DNA of 64,000 nt from Sanghuangporus weigelae (Eukaryota; Basidiomycota; Agaricomycetes; Hymenochaetales; Hymenochaetaceae): the NCBI GenBank assembly GCA_033182465.1, contig CP137324.1:1984001-2048000 (forward strand), in the 5' to 3' direction. Within the stretch, counting starts at the first letter, position 1, and each line of letters starts with the position of its first letter. Of the stretch, positions 24,883 to 35,371 are shown piece by piece. Both the position numbers and the translations under genes were made by a program. The notes beneath the pieces are model-generated. The model searched no databases. It saw nothing but the letters and a program-made list of their open reading frames with translations, and was not told the origin of the DNA.

Positions 24883-27881
24883 ATGTCGAAAATAAAGCGA
24901 AAGATCGCTGTCCTTACCTCAGGGGGCGACAGCGCCGGCATGAACGCCTGCGTGCGTGCAGTCGTAAAGTATGGCATAATTCGGTATGTAACTTCCTTTG
25001 GGGATTGGGTCCTTGGCACTGAGGCACTGAGACATCGCCCATTAATGATGAAGAGGATTCGAAGTGTACGTAGTAAGAGAAGGATACGAAGGTCTCGTTC
25101 GTGGCAACGTCGACGCCCCTAAGCGCAAAGTCGCCTTCGATGACAACAAGCACCATCATGGCGATGATAGTGCGGAGGACAAGCTCATCAATAATCTTCG
25201 CTTTGGGGATGGTCACCTACTCAAGGAAGGCGAAGGTGATGCCATCGAGCATCCCGGAGCAAGGAGTTTGAAAGGTCGCTATATTATCCGAGTCGGTTGG
25301 GATGACGTGCGGGCTTGGTTTGCAGAGGTGCGGCGAGAGGTTTACGCCGCAGAAACAAATTATTTATTTACTATGTTTACAGGGAGGAACGCTGATTGGA
25401 ACAGCCCGCTCAGCCGCGTTCCGCACAAAGGAGGGCCGACTGGCTGCAGCCAATAACCTCATCGCAGAAGGGATCGACTCGATTGTCGTATGCGGTGGCG
25501 ACGGGTCTCTCACAGGTGCCGACGTCTTCCGCGCCGAATGGCCTTCCCTCGTCAATGAACTGCACCAATCAAACACTATCACATCCGAGCAGGCAGAGCG
25601 CTATACGCACCTCAACATCGTAGGCACAGTCGGATCCATCGACAACGACATGTCCATGACCGACATTACGATCGGCGCATATACGGCACTACATAGGATT
25701 TGTGAATCGATTGATAATATCAACTCAACGGCGTTCTCGCATTCGCGTGCGTTCGTCGTGGAGGTTATGGGTCGTCACTGTGGATGGCTTGCACTTATGG
25801 CAGGGGTAAGTGCGGGAGCAGACTTTATTTTCATCCCGGAACGCCCTCCAGTAGCAGATCCTTGGGAGGATGATATGTGCAAGAATATCCAAAGTGTGAG
25901 TACAAGGCAATGCGCAAATATGTATTTATCTGACATCTGACGTTTCTGTTCTGCCCATTTAGCACCGCGACATTGGCAAGCGCAAGACGATCGTCATCGT
26001 CGCTGAAGGCGCTATCGACGCAAACCTCAATCCAATTCGCGCGGAATACGTCAAAGATGTCCTGACGGACCGCTTGGGGCTCGATACACGAGTCACCTGC
26101 CTTGGACATACCCAACGAGGTGGTCGACCTTGCGCATATGATCGTATTTTGGTGTGTAATTGCAGCTTTGTCTCAGTCATTCTTCCAAGCCAATGCGCAT
26201 CTAGCCGACTATGCAAGGAGTCGAAGCAGTAGATGCGCTCCTCGAGTCTACACCAGATTCACCTTCTTACATGATTGCTATCCACGAGAACAAGATATCA
26301 CGCGTTCCGTTAGTGAAAGCAGTTGCTCAGGTATATCTTCAATACTTCATGCATACCTTTAAGCTTGTCTGACTACTTTTCTGATCACCAGACTCGCGCC
26401 GTAGGTAAAGCCATCTCTGAGAAGGATTTTGACAAGGCCATGTCTTATCGCGATCCCGAGTTCCGCGAGATGCTGGATGGTTTTGTCGCCGTTTCTGCTC
26501 TTGATTATACGAAGAAGCTGCCTAAGGAACAGGTATTGGTTCATCTCATCCACGACTGCCTTTTCTAACCATCTAACTTCGTCCAGAGAATGCGCGTTGC
26601 CATTATCCAGTGAGCTGAAATCTTCGCATACCACTCTCCAAACTCTAACTGTGCGTATAGCATGGGCGCTCCAGCCGGCGGAATGAACGCTGCAACGCGA
26701 GCAGCGACGCGCTATTGCCTGCGCCGCGGTCACAAACCTATCGCGATCTACAACGGCTTCCGCGGACTCCTCGAGGACAACATCGAAGATCTCTCCTGGC
26801 TGCGCGTCGACAATTGGATGACGCGTGGCGGTTCCGAGCTCGGCACAAACCGCACACTCCCCGACATCGACCTCGGTGCCGTAGCTTCTCAATTCCAGAA
26901 ACACCGATTCGATGCGTTCTTCCTCATCGGCGGTTTCGAGGCTTTCCGTTCGCTGCAAATCCTCGAAGAAGCTAGAGGTCTTTATCCGTCATTCCATATC
27001 CCAATGGTCTGCGTCCCTGCGACAATTTCGAACAACGTTCCCGTTACGGACTTCAGTCTGGGCTGCGATACGAGTCTGAACGCACTTGTGGATGCATGCG
27101 ATGCGATCAAGCAGAGTGCGAGTGCGAGTAGGAACAGAGTTTTTGTTGTCGAGACTCAAGGAGGGAAGTGTGGGTATATCGCGACGATGGGCGCTTTGGC
27201 TGTGAGTTTCTGTTTCTTCTGGCTCTGTATCATGCTTCGTGGCTGATCTGGATGTCTAGACGGGTGCTGTGTGCTACTACACTCCTGAAGACGGGATCAC
27301 ACTCGACGGCCTACGTAAGGACGTCGAGTTCCTGAAACTCCGATACAGTCTAGACGAGAAAGGTAAAGCCGAGGGTCGACTCATCCTACGGTGAGTTCAC
27401 ACATTCGTACACCTCTCCCCTTACTCACAATCCTCTCGTTTTTTCTAGAAACGAAGCATCCTCCAACGTCTTCACAACCGACTTCATCCAAAAAATGCTA
27501 CAAGAAGAAGGAGCCTCGCTCTTCGACTCCCGCATGGCCTCGCTAGGGCACACTCTGCAGGGCGGCATCCCCTCCCCAATGGACCGCGCGCGCGCCGTGC
27601 GGTTCTCCCTCAAATGCATGGCCTTCCTCGAGCGACACCATATCTCCCTGCTCGCGCAGCCCGAGCTCAAGCGCAAAGCCCCTGAGGACAGCGCCGCGGT
27701 CATCACGATCCAGAGGAACAAGGTGGAGTTCACGCCTGTGAAGAGTATGCTCGCCCGCGCGGATGTGAAGAACCGGAGGGGGAAGAAGACGTGGTGGGAG
27801 GAGTACAAGCCGATGGTTAGCATGCTTGGTGGACGCACTGCGCTCGTCGAGGAGGAGGTTGATCCGAAGTTGAAGAAGTGA
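24883..27881 (+). CDS. PFK1: 6-phosphofructokinase
   Basis: ATP-dependent phosphofructokinase, the committing step of glycolysis (fructose 6-phosphate to fructose 1,6-bisphosphate), cytosolic. It has the eukaryotic two-half plan. The N-half has [67 protein letters not shown] (catalytic Asp) and MGRHCGWLA. The C-half restarts with [15 protein letters not shown] and has [24 protein letters not shown] and [10 protein letters not shown], ending in [18 protein letters not shown]. About ten exons; first donor at 24984, second exon from 25054. The last exon ends in DPKLKK at 27881. Compared with budding yeast subunits it lacks the long extra N-terminal domain, as in other basidiomycetes. The start is chosen because [12 protein letters not shown] follows at once. 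Confidence 0.93.
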
Positions 27882-28246
27882 TTCGTTCGTCTGTTGGTTG
27901 GTCGGTTGGCCGACTCGGTGAGAGGTTGGATGGATAATGGAAAAGAGAGGTGAGATGAAACAAACAAAATAGAATCTTTTCGTATTGTACGACATCGAAG
28001 ACTGCATATAATAATCTCAATATCAAGTAGTCCTGCAAACAATTTGAATAGAATATTTATGCCTCACTCGTTTCAAGTGTAGGCACGTAGATGCAACATA
28101 AACGATGCGCGTAACATTATCAGCAAGAGGGATATACACGCGTACGTATACATATCCAACTTTATAAACGAATAACAGGTATTGCATGTACAATATGTAC
28201 ACGTTCCGTACTTTCCAAAAGCTCCTCTACCACCTACAACCACATG
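27882..28246. other. Intergenic between convergent PFK and MINDY genes
   Basis: 3' flanks of both genes; AT-rich, with no ORF of interest and no RNA gene seen. Confidence 0.5.
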
Positions 28247-28439
28247 CTACATTATCAAACACGACGTCTTGCGCTTCAGCTTATGGAATGGACGTTGCCC
28301 CACCTGACCAGCACTTCCCACCTCTTGCCCTTGTCCCTGCCCGGCTTGGGAACCAGGCCCGTACATCGCCTGCTGCTGCCTGATATACTCCTGCTGCTCC
28401 AAATACGCCTTGTACCTCGGATCGTTGGTATCATATTGC

Positions 28440-28474
<35 letters not shown>

Positions 28475-30347
28475 ATGGTATTGTGCAGCGTATAATTCAG
28501 GGGATGGACGAGAAGGCTGAGGTTGCCACCACTTGGGCGCTTTCGTTTGTCCCTTTTGCTGTCCCTGTTGCTGGTGTTGCTGCGAGGCGTACCGACGTAC
28601 ATAGGCTTCCTGTGCACGAGCGTCTTCTTCCGCCTGGAGCATACGGGCAAGTTCTTGGCTAAGAGTGCCACCGTTAGTATATACTTGTACTCAGAAATGT
28701 TGTAGAATGACCGCTTACTCCGCAGGATCGACTTGCGCCTGTAACGCGGCTGCTGCTTCTCTATCATCTTGTCCTCCTTTCAAGACATGTGCCGCACCAG
28801 CAAAGTCTCCCCCGGCAGGTGCAGACCTACGGAAGTCCGAATCAACGAAAGTAGAAGAAGAACCGTCGACATCCTCGAGGCGTTCCCAGACGACGGAAGG
28901 CTCGTTGTAGAAAACGTAGTCTGTGACTAGATTGTAGAGCGATGGATCCGCATCCTCTGCCTGCACATGCGAAAATGAGTTCGCGTTGGAAGAGCCGCCG
29001 CTAGAAGAGGAGGCAATGGGAGGAGAGGAAGGCGAAGGAGCAGGACGACGGTAGAGGACGGAGAGATGCGAATTCCTGAAAAGCGCGACGAGCGAGCCCG
29101 GTTCAATCGAAGACGCAAGTGTAAAGAGGCCTAGAAGGGTATTCATGAGGAGAAAAGCGGAAGAAAAGAATGAGTCTAACCATGATATGTCAGCTGCGCG
29201 CCTGTGGAGTCCAAAAATCTCTGGACGACCAAAGCTAAGAAAATGAAGAGATTACTATACTACATCGAATCTTAATAACCACAAGGTCATTTCACTCACC
29301 ATCCTCAACTTTTCTTCTATCTTCCATACTCCAATTATCACTGACATGTACATGTCCAGCATTTCCATAAGCATCAGACGGGCCCGCTCCGGCAGAACTA
29401 CTCCCACTTCCACTAGGTCCTGGAGCATTCTCATCTACGACAAGCTGCCCCTTTGCGAGTGAATCAGCCTCGACGATCAAGTTCACCGCGGAATCATAAT
29501 CCTCTATACGAGATAAAGCTTGGTGTTCAGGTTGCGAGGGATCAGCGAGCCAGCCGTGAACGAGGGGTATGTTAGCTTGTTCGAAGAGCTTGAGTGCGCC
29601 GTTGTCTCCATGTGGACGGAATGCCGTCGCTGAGGTGAAGAGAGGGTTCAGGTCCATGCCCTCTAGACACATATATCGTGTATCCAAGCAGCAAACATAA
29701 ATTAAATCAAACAAAAAATCCTTCATTATTAGAGCTCGCCAATAGTAATGGGACATGACACACTTACTCTGAGTAAGTGGCATCATGGTCAGTGCTGCGG
29801 AAAGGTCCACGTCCGGCGATGCATGTAGGAGATACTCTCCTACAAGTTGCGCAAGGATGTCGTAGGATATGGACGTGCGCTCTGGAGGGAGGATTTGTAC
29901 ATCTCCGCGCAGAATGAGAATGTTGCCTAAGCATCCTTGCGAACGTTAGTCTTCGTCCCCGAAAGCATACTCCACGTGCAGTCTTACATATAGCAATAAA
30001 AGAACACGGTCTACACGAACGTCAAGAAAGCATGTCGTTAGATTTGCAAGGGAAATATTAGAAGGTCATACGTACCCGTTATAATTCTGCGTTACGATCT
30101 TCTTCCTCTGTCCATTGAAGGAAATTTCCTTCAAAAACCAGACTCCTTCGCGCGACTCTTGAAGAGCCTTCTCATTTGCAGTCCTTGCCCGCGCAAGTTC
30201 TTCTCGTTCCGCTTCTGATAACTGCTGCGTCTGTTGCGGCACTGATGCATTAAGATTATGATCTTGGGGTATATTTGGTGAGTCCTGCGGTTGATCCTGA
30301 TGAACACTTGACGAGGATCCGAGAATGGACGGGTGTAGTTCTGTCAT
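28247..30347 (-). CDS. MIY1: MINDY-family deubiquitinase with C-terminal CaaX box
   Basis: Cysteine protease family that trims Lys48-linked ubiquitin chains (MINDY/FAM63; yeast Miy1). The start at 30347 (MTELHPSILG) is preferred; another ATG lies 48 bp upstream. Landmarks: VWFLKEISFNGQRKKIVTQNYNG, joined over an intron to PCSFIAIC, whose Cys is the expected nucleophile; NILILRGDVQILPPERTS; MPLTQ and GMDLNPLFTSATAFRP; IPLVHGWL with the catalytic His; DYDSAVNLIVEAD; then FRNSHLSVLYRR and NLVTDYVFYNEPSVVWE. Exons are separated by introns of about 50-110 bp. The tail has AMYGPGSQAGQGQGQE, a polyglutamine run, and ends SCLIM, a CaaX motif (C-L-I-M) predicting prenylation and membrane targeting, as proposed for MINDY/Miy1 homologs. 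Confidence 0.85.
28434..28476 (-). repeat. CAG/CAA repeat encoding polyglutamine
   Basis: On the coding strand a run of mostly CAA and CAG codons encodes about 14 glutamines in the C-terminal tail of the MINDY deubiquitinase. The mix of CAA and CAG suggests a moderately stable microsatellite. Confidence 0.8.
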
Positions 30348-31523
30348 CTCCTCGTGACTCTTCAGAATAATTGTGTAATGGTATGGAGAGAACAAAAAAC
30401 ACCTTTTGTGCAGTTTACTCGAGTTGTGGTTAAGAACAGGAATTTCTGGCGCAATTCGTCATTATTAATTAAGAGATGCTGCGCGGAGCCAAGCCGGATC
30501 AACGGCTCTTGTACCGGCTCTAACAACCGATTTCGGGAGTATTCCGGGAATGCACGTGATCTCCGGCATGAGGAAGTTCATCTTTATTCTGATATATTCA
30601 TCCCATTAATATTGTCGAGGTGACGGCTGAGTTGCATCATTTCACTGCCAGAACATACGGTACACTGACACATACGTATCTGCTTCTTCTCGATGCCGGT
30701 ATTCTCATTGCTCCGCTTGTTCGAGCCTCATTCCTTGTCCCGAGAATGATTCTCGTGGTACTCGAATAATGGCGTTGAAAAGACAGTGACAAGCTTAAGG
30801 CTTAACAGCATCAGAGCTGCTCGAAGCGGGAAGTGTTGTTCGCAAGCGTTTGAAGCGACGATCTGGATGTTTAAGCTCGACGGATTAGCGACTGAGACTG
30901 CAAGACCTAAATTAAAGGATCGGGTTTGACGTGATCTTTTGGGTACTCTGAGATGAAAGCCCATTTTTCGTTGACGCCGCACAGGTCTAGAGATCCTGAG
31001 CTTTCAATGATAAAAAAGAAGGTACTGTAACAGGTACGAAAAGTGACTTTTGTTTAATTGAGCAACGCTTCTGAACAAGTTTTAGGATTGAAGTACTGTG
31101 TGTATTACTTGTCCAATCGATGAACTCAGATATATCTTCTGCCGATCGGTCCTTGGCCATGGTCGCAGTGATAATACCACACGCGTGCGATTTCTGCTTC
31201 CGAATATAGAAAGGCCGGACTGGAAGGTAATCCCACCTTGAGCATCTATCAACTCAGCATACATCGAAGAAAATTATGGTGCCTTCTAGATCGTGTTACC
31301 TTCTGCACCTGCTATCGCCACAGCGCCACCTGAACGTCTGCCGAGTTCGTCTCGCTGAATATTATATGGCCGACCGATCCACTTAACTGGTCCAGAAGAA
31401 GTTAGGACAGGGGCAGACCGGAGGATCTCTCTTTTTTTTCCTCTGAAGATCTGATGAAGAAGCGTCTTCTCTGGAGTATAAAGCAGCGGCCCTAACGTCT
31501 GTTCTTTTGCTGTTGCTCCCGTC
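30348..31523. other. Intergenic, two promoters, no gene
   Basis: Lies between divergent genes (MINDY minus, secreted paralog 3 plus). A TATA box tataaag at 31477-31483 sits 41-47 bp before the ATG at 31524. The rest shows no ORF with support. Confidence 0.5.
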
Positions 31524-32471
31524 ATGCTTCCGCGCTTGCTCTTATTTGCAGGTATTGTTGCTCCCTGTATGCCGAACGTTCGCCCCCATAACCCTCTTTT
31601 GCTAAACTGGAAGATCATTTTGTTGCAGTTGGTGCCTTGGCTCAAAGCGCGACAATTTTCCCGGTGGCATTAGGCCCGGAAGCGAACTTGCAGGGTGAGA
31701 TCATCGGTAGTGGTGGGGAAGTTGGGACAACATTCGTTCTTAGCGGACAGACGCTTGGGATTTCATTCACTCGTCAGTTCCTTCTGCGCACTTACATTTA
31801 CGCCTCTCGTTCGCTCATCTGACCCCCTTTCTACCTTTCTGTGCCGGGAATTCCATTTATTTATAGTGACGCTCGCACAAGATGCAAGTCGGGTCGTAGA
31901 GAGAGTCGCCATCCCTTCGCGTTCTTACGACCTCAGCGTAGGATGCGTCGTTAGTGCCGGTTCTGCTATATGCCAGAACGTCGTCATTAGTGCGGGCGTT
32001 ACGAGCACTCCACCTTTGACGACGCTGCCATTCTCGCCATTTGTGGTACCTGTCTCGACTTCGGGTGTTTTGCCTAGTCCAATTTCTTCTGCTTCTGGAT
32101 CCGCATCGGCGACTGCTACGACTGTGTTCACTTCCGTCCCAACTTCTTCCTTAATTTCTTCTGCTTCTGGATCCGCATCGGCGACTGCTACGACTGTGTT
32201 CACTTCCGTCCCAACTTCTTCCTTGGTGACGAATGAGCCAACGACGTCATCGGCTTCAGCTTCCACGCCTGTGGTCGCGTCCTCGGTGATAACCTCGCAA
32301 GTTACCGTCTCCGCGTCAAGTGCTGGCGTTAGCCCCAGTGCATCGACAGCAACTCTCGCTTCCCCAAGTGCATCTCAATCTGATACGAGCGATGGATCCA
32401 AAATGAGGACCTTCTCTCCTGCCGTTGCCTTGATAGTCCCAATTGCTATAGCACTCTGGATCGTTAAATAG
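31524..32471 (+). CDS. Small secreted Ser/Thr-rich protein, probably GPI-anchored (paralog 3)
   Basis: Exons 31524-31551, 31629-31772 and 31867-32471, in frame, 258 aa. Signal peptide MLPRLLLFAVGALAQS. The core (ATIFPVALGPEANL, GSGGEVGTTFVLSGQTLG, TLAQDASRVVERVAIP, VGCVVSAGSAICQNVV) is very close to paralog 1. A long Ser/Thr/Ala-rich region follows and includes two perfect tandem copies of a 24-residue unit. The C-terminus is hydrophobic (ALIVPIAIALWIVK), consistent with GPI attachment. It is longer than paralog 1, mostly in the Ser/Thr region. Function unknown. Confidence 0.78.
32081..32224 (+). repeat. Perfect 72-bp tandem duplication inside paralog 3
   Basis: Two adjacent copies (32081-32152 and 32153-32224) look identical base for base and keep the reading frame. 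They encode a unit beginning ISSASGSASATATTVF. Perfect identity points to recent expansion of the Ser/Thr-rich stalk. Confidence 0.9.
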
Positions 32472-32941
32472 ACATTTTCACAATTGGGTCTTGATCTGAT
32501 CCCTCTCACGTCGACCCAATGGACATATACATCTGATCAGCCAGTCGAGTTACATTACCATCCTTCTGTACAATTTAAAGGTTCAGTTTGGCTTGTATGA
32601 TTGACCATTACGTACCTCCCATTTTAACGTCGAGCTCAATGATGACGAAGAAACAAAGACCTAAATAGCACCTCTCGATCTCGATTAATCGTGAGAGTTG
32701 GACAATCATTGCTGCACTCTGCTATTCATCTTCATTGGGCATTCACGAGGTAAGTCAGAGTTCACATTATTTGAGACGAGACCTTATCGAGTTCTCAACG
32801 ATGGATTTAAAGAGAAAAATGTTCGTAAGATTCTTTACAATCATGAATACTCAATATAAAGTGATGGTATACTACTGCACTATCCATGAAAATATAGTAA
32901 TGATAAAATCATCCCGATCCATTCAATAAAAAGTGAAAGTA
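32472..32941. other. Intergenic between convergent genes
   Basis: 3' flanks of the genes at 31524 (+) and 32942 (-); AT-rich, nothing recognised. Confidence 0.5.
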
Positions 32942-34333
32942 TTACACACGATACCTGAATCCTGCCCTGCGTGCTGCTTTCAGCGCTTCTGGCCCACGGA
33001 TGAGATCCTTTCTGAGTGGCTTGTAGTCTTCTGTGGTACACGAACTCGTCGCTTCAGAACGTCCATGCATTTCCGCTGACGATGCCTGATTGAGATGAAA
33101 ATAAACGTAAGATAACAGATCAAGGTAGGTAAAGTTGGAACTTACGGAAAAAATTTGGAAGTTAGTCTCGAAGATGCGTGACGCTCTCGGGCGAATCGGG
33201 AGAATTTCCGTAGCACACTGCACGATAACGAAGCATAGAGCGCGAGAGAGCATGAGAAGGGCGTATATCACAAGGTGAGCTTTGCAGACTTCGGAAGCCT
33301 GGAGTTGTCCTGGGAAGTGTGCGGGTTCGGGTTGCCAGAGCACGTTGTATTCGGTGCGGCCTAACCACTCGTCATCATCGTCCAGTGGCGTGTTGACAGA
33401 CAGCGTGGGCCAGAGCGAGTACTGGAGGACGCTCGTATCTTCTGTTGTTACTACGTAAATTTGATCGCCATATTTACGTTTATAATGCCCAGGCAATGGG
33501 TTGGGAATGGGACCCAAGCAATACTGCATAATGAAGCGTAGGCGATCAGCCATTCATTATGAACGGGAGCTACGCACTTCTTTCCGTTCATCTTTCTCCC
33601 AGTACCCAGTAACAAACGGTTTCACCGCGGCTACTTTCTCTGCTGCATTTATCTAGACAGCTGACGTCAGCATCCGAAAGTCGTCCCAAAGAGAATGATG
33701 ACATACAAATTCTTGCACGCTCTGCCACACCAACAGCATCCACTGGCACAAGAATGTCAAGTCTATGACAAGCTTGGTGGTGCAGGCACAGTTATTGGGG
33801 CCAGACGTAATTAGTACCTCCGGATTTGTCGCCTCCATTGAATTTATTGGTCCCGGCGCTGCTTCCGCTGCCCCCATTTCTTCACCTGTGCTCGCGCTTG
33901 GAGGTGTCCCACTCGCGTCAACGTATGAGTTTACCTCGGGTTCTTCTGGAAATAGCTGATTCGGACTGCGGGGCACCGGCCGCACATTAAATTCTGGTAT
34001 AGAGCCTCTTGGGTCCATATGAGGAGCAGACGGACCAGGTCTGGGTAATCCAGGCGGAAATCCCGGTTCGGGCTCTGCGGGAAGTCCCCCAGGACAGTAA
34101 AAGCGTGGAGTCGGTTGTTCAAGCTGAACAAAGGCAGGTGCATCCGACCTCAGTGTGGAGTCACGCCTGTTCAATCCAGGTGGACCTTGAAATAATTCTT
34201 CTATGGCTGCAAAGCGCTGCGAGTTCGGAGGGGATATAGGCGAGAACGGCATAGTACTCGGGCTGTCATGAATTACATTGGGCGAAAGCCAAGGCATAAC
34301 TCTGGTACTCATTTTTCTGAACCTGGACGGCAT
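32942..34333 (-). CDS. Orphan 407-aa protein, function unknown
   Basis: Four exons join in frame: 33707-34333, 33579-33652 (or 33578), 33146-33523 and 32942-33085. Introns are about 54, 54 and 60 bp with GTATGT, GTGCGT and GTAAGT donors, which supports a real gene. The N-terminal half is Pro/Ser/Glu-rich and looks disordered (PPGLNRRDSTLRSDAP; PGFPPGLPRPGPSAP). The C-terminal half is more ordered, with ITSGPNNCACTTKLVIDL, VTGYWEKDERKE, YCLGPIPNPLPGHYKRKYGD and a hydrophobic helix (AHLVIYALLMLSRALCFVIV). The end is basic. I do not recognise any family. It could be a lineage-specific protein; expression evidence would decide. Confidence 0.6.
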
Positions 34334-35371
34334 GAATGAGCAGCAACGAGAAGGAGTATCGCGGGAGTAGCGAGCGCTTCAGTGTCGGAAAACAAGGACA
34401 CGTCCACGCGCCTTTTATTTTCGGGCTTGCTTGTGCCAGGGCCAAATTTTAAATCTTGAAGCCTTCCACAAAAGGCAAAAAGGTAGAGATGATTAGGTTA
34501 ACACAGCACAATAGGGATGTGCAGAAAGCGAAGGCTCAAGCACATATTAGTGCTGTGCATTTAAACGCGTCGAAGTTGAATGTGACGGGGCATGCATAAT
34601 CATAGTCGCGACTAATCTAGATAGAAAACGCACTGCTTGATGGCCAGAAAGCAAGGCGATGAATCAGATGGCCATGGCACAACGATCCTTAGCGTCTAAG
34701 CTGCAAGAAATCAGACGCCCAGAATAGCGGCCATGGCGGAAAATAGACAGGGCCGCCTTCGTCCCTTGAGTATCACACAACGGGCGTCATTGAGATCCAG
34801 GCTGACGGCAGGCAATGGCTGTACCGAGGACGTGATCTCCTTCTCGGGCCACAGAAATGCACAGGAAGTCTTGGAGAGGTTGCGCAGAGTATACAACGGT
34901 AGTCCGAAGCATCCGAGAGGCCGTCTTATTGAAGGCTCAGTGCAATCAGTATCACAATAGTGATGAAATCTAATGCTTTGGCCTTTTTTTCGGTGGACTA
35001 AGAACTTGAAGTAGAAAACAAGAGAAGCCTGGCACGAGCCGATTATAAAGCATAAATTACGTAATTAAAGGGTTTGATCCTTGTTTAGCAAGTGTTATCA
35101 TCAAAGCGCGGTTGCGAACTGTATTTATAGACCACGTTTTCCGGACTCAAATCGGCTGGCGCTTTCCATTCTCTTCTTGACCGTAAACCACCACATACAC
35201 GTCTCCGAGTACTGCATTTGACTTCTTTGAACTCTGGAATGCCCTGAGATTAGAAATTTAAACAGGTGTGTTATCTTGAACCCTCATCGCAGTTTTCGCT
35301 TTGAGCTGATAGAGACGTATTAATTCTGCCCGCCGGCCGCCGCAGCTCACTGGACCAACTCTATACCTGGG
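34334..35371. other. Intergenic, no supported gene
   Basis: A 75-codon ORF at 34733-34960 has no recognisable domain, and the opposite strand is equally open, so I do not call it. The right part is the promoter side of the GT15 gene. Confidence 0.4.

Noticed and set aside
34733-34960. 75-codon plus-strand ORF between the orphan gene and the GT15 gene
   Set aside because: No recognisable motif, no splice partner, and the opposite strand is open over the same stretch.
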